64,000 bases of DNA from Gordonia paraffinivorans NBRC 108238 (GCF_000344155.1 NZ_BAOQ01000012.1:62001-126000); one strand, 5' to 3'; shown: positions 17,680 to 26,728, counted from the stretch's first letter. Program-made: numbers and translations. Notes: generated from the letters alone by a model not told the origin.

Positions 17680-19821
17680 GTGGCTGACGTGAACCCCGAC
17701 CGCTTGACCGACCTGGCACGTCGTTGCGGTGTGGCCACCGATCACGTGGGCTGGGACGAGGAGCGGCACGAGGCGAGCCCGGAGACGCTGGTGGCCGTCC
17801 TCGACGCGCTCGGTGTCGCGGCGGATTCGCCCGAGGCGATCGAGGAGTCGATCCGGCAGATCGACGAACGACCCTGGCGCGAGTTCGTTCCCGCCGTCAC
17901 CGTCGTGACCGAGGGGACGGGCAACACCTTCTGCGTCCACGTCCCGCACGGGAATCCGGTGACGGTGACGATCGTCGCCGAGGACGGGCGCATCATCGCG
18001 CCCGAACAGCTCGACGTGTGGGTCGACCCGCGGGAGGTCGACGGGCGACTCGTCGGTCGCGCGACCTTCGCGGTTCCGGACTCCCTCGAACCCGGCTACC
18101 ACCGCATCCACGCCGTCGATCTCGCCGCCTCGGCATCGGGCGAGGCGCCGCTGATCGTCACCCCGCGCCGGCTGCACACCGCCGACCGGCTCCTCGGCGG
18201 GCAGCGGTGGGGGCTGGCGGTGCAGCTGTACTCGATCCGGTCGGCGGACTCGTGGGGAGTCGGCGATCTCGCGGACCTGACGGGGATCTGCGAGGCGGCC
18301 GGTGCCACGTTCGGGGCCGACTTCGTCCAGGTCAACCCCCTGCACGCGGCGCAACCGCAGCCGCCGATCGAGGCCTCGCCGTACCTGCCGGTCACCCGGC
18401 GCTTCCTCAACCCGCTCTACATCCGCGTGACCGACATCCCCGAGTACGAGGGACTGACCAAGTCGCAGCGCAAGTGGGCGCGGAAGGTCGCGCGCGGCTT
18501 CCTGGCGGAGAACACCGCCGCCGACAGAATCCGGCGCAACAAGGCCTACCGCGCGAAGATGGAGGCCCTGGAACTGATCTACGGGGTGCCCCTCAGCCGC
18601 GAACGCAAGGCCGCGTTGCGCGCATTCCGGCAACGAGAGGGCAAGGGCCTCAAGAGGTTCGCGACCTGGTGCGCGCTCGCCGAGCGGTACGACGCCGACG
18701 ACCCGCGCTGGCAGGGCAAGTTCCTCGACCCGGCATACGTGAAGAAGAAGCGGCGCAAGCTCTCCCGCCGGATCGACTTCTACATCTGGCTGCAGTGGAT
18801 CTGCGATCAGCAACTCGCCGCCGCCGCGCACGCGGCCTCGTCGTCGGGGATGTCGATCGGCGTCATGGTCGACCTCGCCGTCGGCGTCGGCCGGCACAGC
18901 GCCGACGCCTGGGCGCTCGGCGACGTCCTCGCCACCGGGGTGTCGGTCGGCGCGCCGCCCGACGGCTTCAACCAGCAGGGTCAGAACTGGGACCAGCCGC
19001 CCTGGCATCCGCGCAGGCTCGCCGAGGCGGGTTACACGCCCTACCGCGACATGCTCCGCACCGTGCTGCGGCACGCCGGCGGGGTGCGGGTCGACCACAT
19101 CCTCGGCCTGTTCCGACTCTGGTGGATACCCGACGGGATGAGCGCCGCGCAGGGCGCCTACGTCGACTACGACAGCGAGGCGCTCATCGGGATCCTCGCG
19201 CTCGAGGCACAACGGGCCGACGCGGTCGTCGTCGGCGAGGACCTCGGCGTCTTCGAACCGACGGTGCAGGACACGTTGCGCGAGCGCGGAATCCTCGGAA
19301 CCTCGATCCTCTGGTTCGAGCAGGACCGCGACGGAGCCGTCCCGCCCGAGCGCTACCGCGAACTCTGCCTGACCTCGGTGACGACCCACGATCTCCCGCC
19401 GACCGTCGGTTACCTCGCCGGCGACCACGTCGCCCTGCGTGCCCGGCTCGGCATCCTCGAGACGAGCGAGGAGGCCGAACGCGAACGCGTCGAGCGCGAG
19501 CGCGATGCCGTGCTCGACCTCGCCCACGAGCGCGGACTGCTCCCGCGGGACACCCCGCTCGCCGCGCCGGAGGTCGTCGACGCGCTGTACGCGCTCATCG
19601 CCCGCAGCCCGTCGGTGCTGCTGAGCGTCGCCCTCGTGGATGCGGTGGGCGAGCGGCGGATTCAGAACCAACCGGGCACGAACGCGAGGCAGTACCCGAA
19701 CTGGTGCATCCCGCTGGCCGACGCCGACGGTGAGGTGGTCCTCGTCGAGGACCTGGTCAGCAGCGCCCGGTTCCGCGCGCTGGCGGAAACCCTCGCCGCC
19801 GCAGGGGTGCCGCGGACCTGA
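17680..19821 (+). CDS. malQ: 4-alpha-glucanotransferase (amylomaltase)
   Basis: This 713-residue protein is the long MalQ type of actinobacteria, with an N-terminal extension of about 170 residues before the GH77 catalytic domain (from about SIRSADSWGVGDLADL). Catalytic residues are visible in order: the nucleophile Asp in GVRVDHILGLFRLWW, the acid/base Glu in VVGEDLGVF, and the third Asp in VTTHDLPPTVG. It transfers alpha-1,4-glucan segments in maltodextrin and glycogen metabolism. GTG 17680 or GTG 17689 could be the start. Its end is four bases from the convergent MFS gene. Confidence 0.93.
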   Translation: MADVNPDRLTDLARRCGVATDHVGWDEERHEASPETLVAVLDALGVAADSPEAIEESIRQIDERPWREFVPAVTVVTEGTGNTFCVHVPHGNPVTVTIVAEDGRIIAPEQLDVWVDPREVDGRLVGRATFAVPDSLEPGYHRIHAVDLAASASGEAPLIVTPRRLHTADRLLGGQRWGLAVQLYSIRSADSWGVGDLADLTGICEAAGATFGADFVQVNPLHAAQPQPPIEASPYLPVTRRFLNPLYIRVTDIPEYEGLTKSQRKWARKVARGFLAENTAADRIRRNKAYRAKMEALELIYGVPLSRERKAALRAFRQREGKGLKRFATWCALAERYDADDPRWQGKFLDPAYVKKKRRKLSRRIDFYIWLQWICDQQLAAAAHAASSSGMSIGVMVDLAVGVGRHSADAWALGDVLATGVSVGAPPDGFNQQGQNWDQPPWHPRRLAEAGYTPYRDMLRTVLRHAGGVRVDHILGLFRLWWIPDGMSAAQGAYVDYDSEALIGILALEAQRADAVVVGEDLGVFEPTVQDTLRERGILGTSILWFEQDRDGAVPPERYRELCLTSVTTHDLPPTVGYLAGDHVALRARLGILETSEEAERERVERERDAVLDLAHERGLLPRDTPLAAPEVVDALYALIARSPSVLLSVALVDAVGERRIQNQPGTNARQYPNWCIPLADADGEVVLVEDLVSSARFRALAETLAAAGVPRT

Positions 19822-19825
19822 GGCG

Positions 19826-21040
19826 TCAGCCGGCGCGCCGGACGGCGGCGACCGTCAGGATCAGCGACAGCAGCGCGAGCACCGCGGCGCCGGCGTTGAA
19901 CACGATGCCCGCCTCCTGCAGCCCCCAGGCGCGGGCGGTGAGCCCTTCGCCGACGATGGGGATCGAGATGCCCACGTAGGCGACGACGAAGAAGGTGGAG
20001 GTGACCTCCGCGCGGCGGTCGTGCGGGGCGGCCGCCACCACCGAGGCCAGGCCCTTGGAGAACGACATGCCCTGCCCGATGCCGGAGACCATGGCCCCGG
20101 CGACGACCAGCGCCGCCGATGCGGTGACGAGGCCCGCGGTGGACAGGCACGTGCCGCCGATCAGGATCGCGCACCCCGCGACCAGCGCCGTGTCGGTCGG
20201 CATGCGGCGCACCACGATCTGCGTGACGGCACTCGACGCGAACACCGCGAACACCACCACCCCGGCGAAGGCGAGGTTGTCGATGCCGAGGATCGACGAC
20301 AGGAACGTCGGCGCCACCCCGGTGAACGTCCCGGTGACCGCGAACCCGGCGAACGCCGCGATCGAGGCACGGGTGAACACGGCGCGCATGTCGGCGGGCA
20401 CCGAGAGCCGCTGGATGCCCAGTCGTGCACCCGGTTTCACGGCGACGGTCTCGGTCAGGCGCCAGATCCCGGCGAAGGCGAGCGCCAGCAGCGCGAGGTC
20501 GACGGCGAACGGGGTGTGCAGCGGGGCGGGGGCGTACTGGGCGAGCACACCGGCGATGAGGGGACCCAGGCCGAGTCCGCCGATGTTGGCCGCGGTGGCG
20601 ACCGCCGGTGCCCGTCCGCGCCACGACGGCGGGGCCAGTTCGATGATGGCGGTGGTCGCCGCGCCGGCGTAGATGCCGGCGGACATCCCCGAGATGACCC
20701 GGCCGATCAGCATCTGCCACACCGGGCCCGCGGTCAGGAAGACGACGGCGCTGACCGCCGACAACGCCGCCCCTGCGATGAGCAGGCGCCGACGCCCGAC
20801 GACGTCGGACCAGCGGCCGAAGAGGATCAGCGCCGCGATGACACCGGCCGCGTAGACGGCGTAGATCACCGTCGTCGTCGCGACCCCGAAACCGAGCTGC
20901 TCGCCGTAGATCGCGTACAGCGGTGTCGGCATGGTGGTACCGAGCATGACGACCGCGAAGGCGTACACGGCGGCGACGAAGGACCGGGTCGTCGACGTGG
21001 TGGCCGAGGGCGTGGTCGGTCCGGCGGTTCGGGAATTCAT
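19826..21040 (-). CDS. MFS transporter (drug/metabolite efflux type)
   Basis: This 404-residue protein with about 12 hydrophobic segments has MFS signatures: YAIYGEQLGFGVATTTVIYAVYAAGVIAALI then GRWSDVVGRRRLL (motif A), and RVISGMSAGIYAGAATT (motif C-like). It is similar in type to YcaD/PbuE-like exporters. Divergent from the ATP-grasp gene (starts about 130 bp apart), so the pair could share a promoter region and function, for instance making and exporting a small peptide-like compound; this is inference. Confidence 0.85.
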   Translation of the reverse strand: MNSRTAGPTTPSATTSTTRSFVAAVYAFAVVMLGTTMPTPLYAIYGEQLGFGVATTTVIYAVYAAGVIAALILFGRWSDVVGRRRLLIAGAALSAVSAVVFLTAGPVWQMLIGRVISGMSAGIYAGAATTAIIELAPPSWRGRAPAVATAANIGGLGLGPLIAGVLAQYAPAPLHTPFAVDLALLALAFAGIWRLTETVAVKPGARLGIQRLSVPADMRAVFTRASIAAFAGFAVTGTFTGVAPTFLSSILGIDNLAFAGVVVFAVFASSAVTQIVVRRMPTDTALVAGCAILIGGTCLSTAGLVTASAALVVAGAMVSGIGQGMSFSKGLASVVAAAPHDRRAEVTSTFFVVAYVGISIPIVGEGLTARAWGLQEAGIVFNAGAAVLALLSLILTVAAVRRAG

Positions 21041-21158
21041 GAGAAGGCCAAACTACTCCGGGGCCCTGTGCGCGGCCGTTCCGGGCCGTATTTGTGCCTG
21101 CGGGCGCGGATCCGTGCTGTCACGGCGGCGTCGTCCGATTCGACGCGGACACATGTTC

Positions 21159-21164
21159 TACTTT
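21159..21164 (+). promoter_or_regulatory. Candidate leaderless promoter -10 for the ATP-grasp gene
   Basis: TACTTT, six bases, then ATG 21171. It favours 21171 over the in-frame ATG at 21153, which lies upstream of the hexamer. Confidence 0.5.
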
Positions 21165-21170
21165 CGTCTC

Positions 21171-22361
21171 ATGACGATTGCCGACCCCCGAATCCTGGTC
21201 ACCACCTCCCGGATGCCCTTCGCCGTCGACGAGATCCACAAGCTCGGGCAGATGGGCCGAGACGTCACGGCCGCCGACACGTTCGCCTCGGCGCCGGGCA
21301 GCCACTCGCGCGGCGCGACTCGCCACATCGTGGTGCCGGCGCCCACCCAGCAGACCGAGGCGTTCATCGACGCGGTGATCGAGGCCATCGGCGAGTACGA
21401 CGTCAACTGGCTGCTGCCGATGTTCGAGGAGGTCTTCTATCTCGCACGGCACCGGGACCGGATCGCCGCCGCGCACCCCGCTACGGAGCTGTTCTTCCCC
21501 GACTTCGACACCCTCGCCCGCGTGCACGACAAGGTCACCTTCACCGAGCTGTGCCGCGAACTCGGGCTGCCCGCCGCGGAATCGGTGACCGTCACCAGCC
21601 GAGACGAACTGCGCGAGGCCACCGGGCGCTGGCCGCACTGGTTCGCTCGCGCCGCATACGGTCGTGGCGGCCTCGACATCCTCACCAACACCGGCCCGCT
21701 GGCCGGGGAGTCCTCCGTCGACGACGTGACCCCCACCGCCGAGGACCCGTGGCTGGTGCAGGAGTTCCTGAAGGGCGTCGACCGCTGCAGCTGGAGCGTC
21801 GCCCATCACGGCGAGATCGTGCTGCACTCCTGCTACGAGCACCCGCTGGCGATCGACGACCGCGGCGGCATCGTCTTCCAGTCGGTGGACTCGCCCGAGT
21901 CGCTCGAGGCCGCCCAGAAGATCGCCCGGGAGCTGAACTGGCACGGGCAGATCAGCTTCGACTACCTGGTCACCGAGGACGGCGAGCACCACATGGTCGA
22001 ATGCAACCCGCGTCCCACCGCCGGGTGCACCGTCGCCACCGCGGAGGAGTTCGACAAGGCCCTGTTCGATCCGGGCGAGCTGGTGGTCGTGCCCGCCGGA
22101 CGCAAGAAGATGATCAAGGCGGCGGTGCTCCGCGACATCATCAAGCATCCGTCGCATCTGCGGAAGAACCTGGAGGCGGCCAAGGGCGCCACGGGTGTCT
22201 ACGACCAGAAGCACGACCACCTGCCCCTGCTCTACTCGGCGCTGTCGCTGCAGCATGTCCTGGCCTACCGGCGCGAGCTCGGACTCGACCGCAACAAGGC
22301 CGAGGAGCTGATGGCGACCCAGTTCTTCGACGTGCTGTGGGACGGGACCGCCATCGCCTGA
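21171..22361 (+). CDS. ATP-grasp enzyme of unknown substrate
   Basis: This 396-residue protein has a pre-ATP-grasp N-domain (RILVTTSRMPFAVDEIHKLG), lid and ATP-binding elements (WFARAAYGRGGLDI, then WLVQEFLKGVDRC) and the Mg2+ site HHMVECNPRPTAG (Glu and Asn of the family). It resembles CarB-like ligases that join a carboxylate and an amine through an acyl phosphate. The C-terminal 100 residues (MIKAAVLRDIIKHPSHLRKN onward) are basic and unassigned. No partner biosynthetic genes except the divergent MFS pump are adjacent. The substrate is unknown. Confidence 0.78.
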   Translation: MTIADPRILVTTSRMPFAVDEIHKLGQMGRDVTAADTFASAPGSHSRGATRHIVVPAPTQQTEAFIDAVIEAIGEYDVNWLLPMFEEVFYLARHRDRIAAAHPATELFFPDFDTLARVHDKVTFTELCRELGLPAAESVTVTSRDELREATGRWPHWFARAAYGRGGLDILTNTGPLAGESSVDDVTPTAEDPWLVQEFLKGVDRCSWSVAHHGEIVLHSCYEHPLAIDDRGGIVFQSVDSPESLEAAQKIARELNWHGQISFDYLVTEDGEHHMVECNPRPTAGCTVATAEEFDKALFDPGELVVVPAGRKKMIKAAVLRDIIKHPSHLRKNLEAAKGATGVYDQKHDHLPLLYSALSLQHVLAYRRELGLDRNKAEELMATQFFDVLWDGTAIA

Positions 22362-22411
22362 TCGCGTTTGACGCCGGGGCGGTGGCCGGGAGCACGTCCG
22401 GTGACCTGGCC

Positions 22412-22439
22412 CGATGGGCGATGGGCGATGGGCGGCGGG
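22412..22439 (+). repeat. Heptanucleotide tandem repeat
   Basis: CGATGGG three times then CGGCGGG, directly upstream of the monooxygenase promoter. A slippage-prone tract; no coding role. Confidence 0.7.
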
Positions 22440-22445
22440 TGTGTG

Positions 22446-22476
22446 CTAGATTACAGTAACTGCTGGTAACAGTTAT
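22446..22476 (+). promoter_or_regulatory. Promoter and operator dyad of the monooxygenase gene
   Basis: A TAGATT -10-like hexamer (22446-22451) is followed by the dyad AGTAACTG-N7-CAGTTATT (22454-22476, seven of eight bases paired), which would cover the transcription start. Typical position for a repressor site. Confidence 0.5.
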
Positions 22477-22488
22477 TGGGGGTCAGTC

Positions 22489-24024
22489 ATGCAACCCGCA
22501 CGCCCAGGTCCCGGTCTTCCCGGTCCCGATGGTCCCGGTCGCGAGGTCCCGGAACACGAGGTGCTGATCGTCGGTGCCGGCTTCGGCGGGATGGGTGCGG
22601 CCATCGCGTTCAAACGCCTCGGCATCGACGACATCGCCATTCTCGAACGTGAGGACGACCTCGGCGGGACCTGGCACGTCAACCACTACCCCGGACTGGC
22701 CGTCGACATCGCGTCGGTGACCTACTCGTACTCCTTCGAGCCCAACCCGAACTGGTCGCGGCTGTTCGCCCCGGGCCCCGAGCTCAAGCGCTACGCCCAC
22801 CACGTCGCCGACAAGTACGACCTCAAGCGCCACATGGAGTTCGGCGCCCGGGTCGACTCGGCGGCGTGGGACGACGACGCCCGGATCTGGCGGGTCCGTA
22901 CCGCCGACGGCGCCGAGCGCACGGCCCGGTACCTGGTGACCGCGACCGGTTTCCTGTCCCAGCCGCACGTGCCGGATTTCCCGGGGCTCAAGAACTTCCG
23001 GGGAAAGATCCTGCACACCGCGGACTGGGAGGACGACTTCGACCTCACCGGCAAGAAGGTGGCGGTCATCGGCACCGGCGCGACGGCGGTGCAGCTCATC
23101 CCGGAGGCGGCGAAGGCGGCCGAGTCGCTCACCGTCTTCCAACGCACGCCGATCTGGGTGGTGCCCAAGGTCGACTTCCCGATCCCGCCGCCGGTGCAGC
23201 GCATGTTCCGGCGTGTGCCGCTCACCCAGAAGGCGGCCCGGGTGGTCAACACCTCGATGCTGGAGCTGCTCATGGTGGCCGGGGTCCTGCACCACAAGCA
23301 GCTCAAGCCGGGCAACAAGCTCGCCGAGTTGCTGGCCAAGGCACATCTTCGCGTGCAGGTCCGCGACCGGGAGCTACGGCGCAAGCTGACCCCGGACTAC
23401 GACTTCGGGTGCAAGCGGCCGACCTTCTCCAACACCTACTTCGCCAGTTTCGCCAAGCCCCACGTCACCCTCCAGACCAGCGGCATCGCGCGGCTGGAAC
23501 CCGACGCGATCCTCGCCGCCGACGGCACGCGCATCGAGATCGACACCCTCGTCCTGGCCACCGGGTTCAACCTCTGGGACGTGAACTTCCCGGCCTTCGA
23601 GATCACCGGACGGGAGGGCCGTGAGCTCGGGAAGTTCTGGCGGGAGAACCGCTTCCAGGCATACGAGGGCGTGACGGTGCCGAGGTTCCCGAACTTCGTC
23701 TCCCTGAACAGTCCGTACTCCTACAGCGGGCTGTCGTACTTCACCACCATCGAGGGGCAGATGAAGCACATCACGCGACTCTTCGGCGAACTTCGCCGGC
23801 GCGGGCGCGACACCTTCGAGGTCACCGAGGCGGCCAACGACGCCTTCCTCGACGAGATGACCGATCGCCTGCAGTCCTCGGTGTTCTACAACGGGAACTG
23901 CGCCACCTCGCGCAGCTATTACTTCAACCAGCACGGGGAGGCGACGCTGCTCCGACCGTCGTCGACCCTGCGCACGCTGCGTGAGATGGACTCGTTCCCG
24001 TTGAGCGATTACGAATTCCGGTGA
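22489..24024 (+). CDS. Flavin-containing (Baeyer-Villiger-type) monooxygenase
   Basis: This 511-residue class B flavoprotein monooxygenase has the FAD motif GAGFGGMGAA near residue 27, the Baeyer-Villiger fingerprint F-x-G-x3-H-T-x2-W (FRGKILHTADW), and the NADPH motif VIGTGATAVQ. It inserts oxygen into ketones or oxidises heteroatoms using NADPH and O2; relatives include EthA and cyclohexanone-type enzymes. The N-terminus has a Pro/Gly-rich leader (PGPGLPGPDGPG). The convergent tetR lies 25 bp beyond its stop, but that regulator belongs to the ABC operon, so control by it is uncertain. Confidence 0.88.
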   Translation: MQPARPGPGLPGPDGPGREVPEHEVLIVGAGFGGMGAAIAFKRLGIDDIAILEREDDLGGTWHVNHYPGLAVDIASVTYSYSFEPNPNWSRLFAPGPELKRYAHHVADKYDLKRHMEFGARVDSAAWDDDARIWRVRTADGAERTARYLVTATGFLSQPHVPDFPGLKNFRGKILHTADWEDDFDLTGKKVAVIGTGATAVQLIPEAAKAAESLTVFQRTPIWVVPKVDFPIPPPVQRMFRRVPLTQKAARVVNTSMLELLMVAGVLHHKQLKPGNKLAELLAKAHLRVQVRDRELRRKLTPDYDFGCKRPTFSNTYFASFAKPHVTLQTSGIARLEPDAILAADGTRIEIDTLVLATGFNLWDVNFPAFEITGREGRELGKFWRENRFQAYEGVTVPRFPNFVSLNSPYSYSGLSYFTTIEGQMKHITRLFGELRRRGRDTFEVTEAANDAFLDEMTDRLQSSVFYNGNCATSRSYYFNQHGEATLLRPSSTLRTLREMDSFPLSDYEFR

Positions 24025-24049
24025 GCCACTGCGAATTCCACCGGGTCGA

Positions 24050-24766
24050 TCACCGATCCCGCTGGGGCGACCACGAATTGCCCGGGTCCGGCGCCGAGCC
24101 GGGGACGAGTCCGAGGTAGCCGCCGAGCAGGCGGCGGATCATCGCGAGGATCTCCTCGCGGACCGCGGCGATCTTCGGGTCCGCGGCGGGGGCTGGGGCG
24201 GAGTCGGTGCCGGTCTCCCGGGGCTCCTCGTCGTCAGAGTGCTCGTCGTCGGAGTGCTCGGCGCCGAGTGACCGGCAGGCCTGCAGGATCACCGAGTCGA
24301 TGATCCCGGCGACCTCCCGCGGGTGCGACTCGCCGTGCGCGACAAGGGCCTCGACCAGGGGCTCCTGCAACTCGGCGTGGAATCGCTGCATCGGCTCCAG
24401 CAGGACGCTCGGGTCGACGACGCGTGCGAGCGCGTTGGCGACCGCCTGCTCGGAGCCGACGAACAGGTCGACGTTCGCGCAGATGTACGCCCAGATGCGG
24501 TGTCCCGGCTCGGACTCCGCGGACACGCGGTCGCCGACGAAGCGCCCCCAGCTCGGGAACAGATCGGCCACCACGGCCTCGAGCAACTCGTCGCTCGAGG
24601 AGAAGTACTGGTAGACGCTCGACCGCGCCAGGCCCACCCGCGCTCCGACCGCGGCGAGGCTCGGGGCCTTTCCGGTCTCGGCGAGGATGGCCTTGGCGCC
24701 GTCGAGGATCGCCTGCGTCTGTTGGCGGCGGTGCTCGGCGAGGGTGGGCGCCTGGATGCGAGGCAA
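24050..24766 (-). CDS. TetR-family repressor, third gene of the ABC operon
   Basis: This 238-residue protein has an N-terminal TetR helix-turn-helix (GARVGLARSSVYQYFSSSDELL) and a long C-terminal ligand domain with an acidic insert containing EHSDD twice. The start codon is TTG (24766), supported by GAGGAGG seven bases upstream. It lies 38 bp after the ABC ATPase on the same strand and so is probably cotranscribed with it. The likely target is the tandem operator pair at 26619-26656 at the head of the operon, giving autorepression. Confidence 0.85.
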   Translation of the reverse strand: MPRIQAPTLAEHRRQQTQAILDGAKAILAETGKAPSLAAVGARVGLARSSVYQYFSSSDELLEAVVADLFPSWGRFVGDRVSAESEPGHRIWAYICANVDLFVGSEQAVANALARVVDPSVLLEPMQRFHAELQEPLVEALVAHGESHPREVAGIIDSVILQACRSLGAEHSDDEHSDDEEPRETGTDSAPAPAADPKIAAVREEILAMIRRLLGGYLGLVPGSAPDPGNSWSPQRDR

Positions 24767-24804
24767 ACGCCCACCTCCTCAGCTCATTCGATCGGTCAAA
24801 ACTG

Positions 24805-25476
24805 CTAGGACGACACCGCTTTCAGTGTTCCGTCGATCATCTCGTACACCTTGTCACAGTGTACGAGCACGTCCTGGTCGTGGGTCACCATGATCGTGGC
24901 GACGCCGTGCTCGTGCGCCTCGCGGGCGAGGAGCTCGACGATCTCGTGGCTGCGCCGGCGGTCCAGCGCGGCGGTGGGCTCGTCGACGAGCAGGACGTCG
25001 GGGCTGGTCACGAGCGCCCGGGCGATGCCCACGCGCTGCCGCTCGCCGCCCGAGAGCTGATGGGGACGACGCTTGGCCTTGTGGCTCATGCCCACGCTGG
25101 CCAACAGGTCGGCGGGCGACCGAGGGTTCTCGACCTTGCCGAACGTCAGCGGCAGCCGCAGCTGGTCCTCCACGGTGAGGGCGCCGAGCAGGTTGCCGCT
25201 CTGGAACACGAAACCGATGTGCTCACGGCGGATCCGGGTCAGCTCCTTCTTCGACGCGGTGCCCAGGTCGACGCCGCCGACGGTGACGGTGCCCGACGTC
25301 GGGGTGGTGAGTGCGCCGGCGACGGCGAGCAGGCTCGACTTGCCGGAGCCGGACGGGCCGACGATGGCGACGAACTCGCCGGGGGTGACGTCGATGCTGA
25401 CGTCGTCGAGTGCGGTGACGACGTCCTCGCCGTCGCCGTGGACGAGAGTGACGTTCTTCAGGGACAGAGCGCTCAT
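24805..25476 (-). CDS. ABC transporter ATP-binding protein (MacB/LolD type)
   Basis: This 223-residue ATPase has Walker A GPSGSGKSS, signature LSGGERQRVGIARAL, Walker B VLLVDEPTAALD and the H-loop MVTHDQDV. It is the LolD/MacB/DevA class that partners FtsX-like permeases in mechanotransmission or export. The start overlaps the permease stop by four bases (ATGA type), so the two are translationally coupled. Confidence 0.93.
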   Translation of the reverse strand: MSALSLKNVTLVHGDGEDVVTALDDVSIDVTPGEFVAIVGPSGSGKSSLLAVAGALTTPTSGTVTVGGVDLGTASKKELTRIRREHIGFVFQSGNLLGALTVEDQLRLPLTFGKVENPRSPADLLASVGMSHKAKRRPHQLSGGERQRVGIARALVTSPDVLLVDEPTAALDRRRSHEIVELLAREAHEHGVATIMVTHDQDVLVHCDKVYEMIDGTLKAVSS

Positions 25477-26597
25477 CGGTTGCCTCCCAGCGCGGTCAGG
25501 GGGTCGACGCGGGTGATGCGGAGAACCGCGACGGCGGCGCCGATCATTCCGAACAGGACCAGCAGGGTGCCGGCGACGGCGACCGATCCGGCCTCGAGTG
25601 CGAACGGCATGGGGGTCGAGCCGATGGCGGCGCCGATGCCCACGCCGATGCCGATGCCGACCAGGGCCGAGACGAGCAGCAGGATGAAGGACTGGGCGAG
25701 GGAGTCGCGCAGCAGGTAGCCGGTGGAGGCGCCCATGGCGCGCATCACCGCGATCTCCTGACGGCGCTGGATCGTCCAGACGGTGAAGAAGGCGCCGACG
25801 ACGAGGGCCGAGATCGCGTACAGGAACGCCTGGATGAGCGACAGGGTCGACGTCTCGGCGGTGTAACCGGGCGAGGCGCCGAAGGACTCGTCGAGCGTGA
25901 GCGAGGTGGTGTCGGCGGCGGCGTCACCGGCCGCGAGGTTCACGTCCTTGCCCTTCACCGCGACCGCGGTGATGTCCTCGTAGACGCGCGGGGGGACCGG
26001 CTCGCCCGGACGCGCGCCGGCGCGGATCTCCTGCCACGTCTTCAGCGGCACGTAGGCGACGTCGACGTGACCGAAGGTGCTCTGGCCGTCGAGGACGCCG
26101 ACGACGCGCAGCTGCGTGCCGAGCGGTTCGACCGTCACGACGTCGCCGATCTTCAGCCCGTTCTCCTCGGCGGTCTCGCTGATCACGATCTCGCCGGGAG
26201 CGCCCGAGAGGGACTCGCCCTTGGCCGCCTTCGGGTCGACGAACGATCCCGGCTCGACGCCGAAGAGGGCGAGGTCGATCTCGAGGCCCTTCTCGGTGCG
26301 GCCGTTGACGAGGGTGTTGCCGAACGGGGCCGCGGCCTCGACGCCCGGCTGCTCCTTCCAGGTCTCCACATCGGAGATCGGGACCAGCGAGCGGGAGAAG
26401 GCAGAATCGGTGGCGACGTCCTTCTGGAAGGCGAAGGAGGTCACCGGCAGCTTCTTGAGGCCGGAGACGCCGTCGTTGACGAGGCCCACGGACAGGCCGC
26501 TGAGCAGGACCATCAGGATCGCGATGAGCGCGACCACCGATCCCATCAGGGCGAAGCGCCCGCGGGCGAAGGACAGTTCACGGAGTGCGAGGAACAC
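25473..26597 (-). CDS. FtsX-like ABC permease (MacB/DevC type)
   Basis: This 374-residue permease has one N-terminal membrane segment (about 17-37), a large extracytoplasmic domain (about 40-250) and three C-terminal segments around residues 258-365, including the FtsX core with RRQEIAVMRAMGAS. This is the four-helix single-permease topology of MacB/DevC exporters. First gene of a permease-ATPase-TetR operon. Cargo unknown; the group often exports lipids, glycolipids or peptides. Confidence 0.9.
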   Translation of the reverse strand: MFLALRELSFARGRFALMGSVVALIAILMVLLSGLSVGLVNDGVSGLKKLPVTSFAFQKDVATDSAFSRSLVPISDVETWKEQPGVEAAAPFGNTLVNGRTEKGLEIDLALFGVEPGSFVDPKAAKGESLSGAPGEIVISETAEENGLKIGDVVTVEPLGTQLRVVGVLDGQSTFGHVDVAYVPLKTWQEIRAGARPGEPVPPRVYEDITAVAVKGKDVNLAAGDAAADTTSLTLDESFGASPGYTAETSTLSLIQAFLYAISALVVGAFFTVWTIQRRQEIAVMRAMGASTGYLLRDSLAQSFILLLVSALVGIGIGVGIGAAIGSTPMPFALEAGSVAVAGTLLVLFGMIGAAVAVLRITRVDPLTALGGNR

Positions 26598-26618
26598 GTC
26601 ACTGCCCTCGCTGATTTG

Positions 26619-26656
26619 CCGACAACATGTCGGAAAGTTTACCGACGCGATGTCGG
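26619..26656. promoter_or_regulatory. Tandem operators upstream of the ABC-TetR operon
   Basis: Two 15-bp dyads of identical pattern, CCGAC-N5-GTCGG, at 26619-26633 and 26642-26656, centres 23 bp apart. Each has the same flanks (TTT before, GGAAA after). On the minus strand a TAAACT hexamer lies between them and could be the -10 of the operon. Confidence 0.75.
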
Positions 26657-26722
26657 AAAAACGAGTTCGTCAATGGTGAGACCGGTCGCACTTCACTCGC
26701 GTCGAGCCCGCCCGATCGGCGA

Positions 26723-26728
26723 TAACCT
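26723..26728 (+). promoter_or_regulatory. Candidate leaderless promoter -10 for the alcohol dehydrogenase
   Basis: TAACCT, six bases, ATG 26735; no Shine-Dalgarno between. Confidence 0.5.

Noticed and set aside
17077-19671. 864-residue minus-strand ORF across malQ
   Set aside because: Antisense shadow of malQ and the FAD oxidase; no family motifs.
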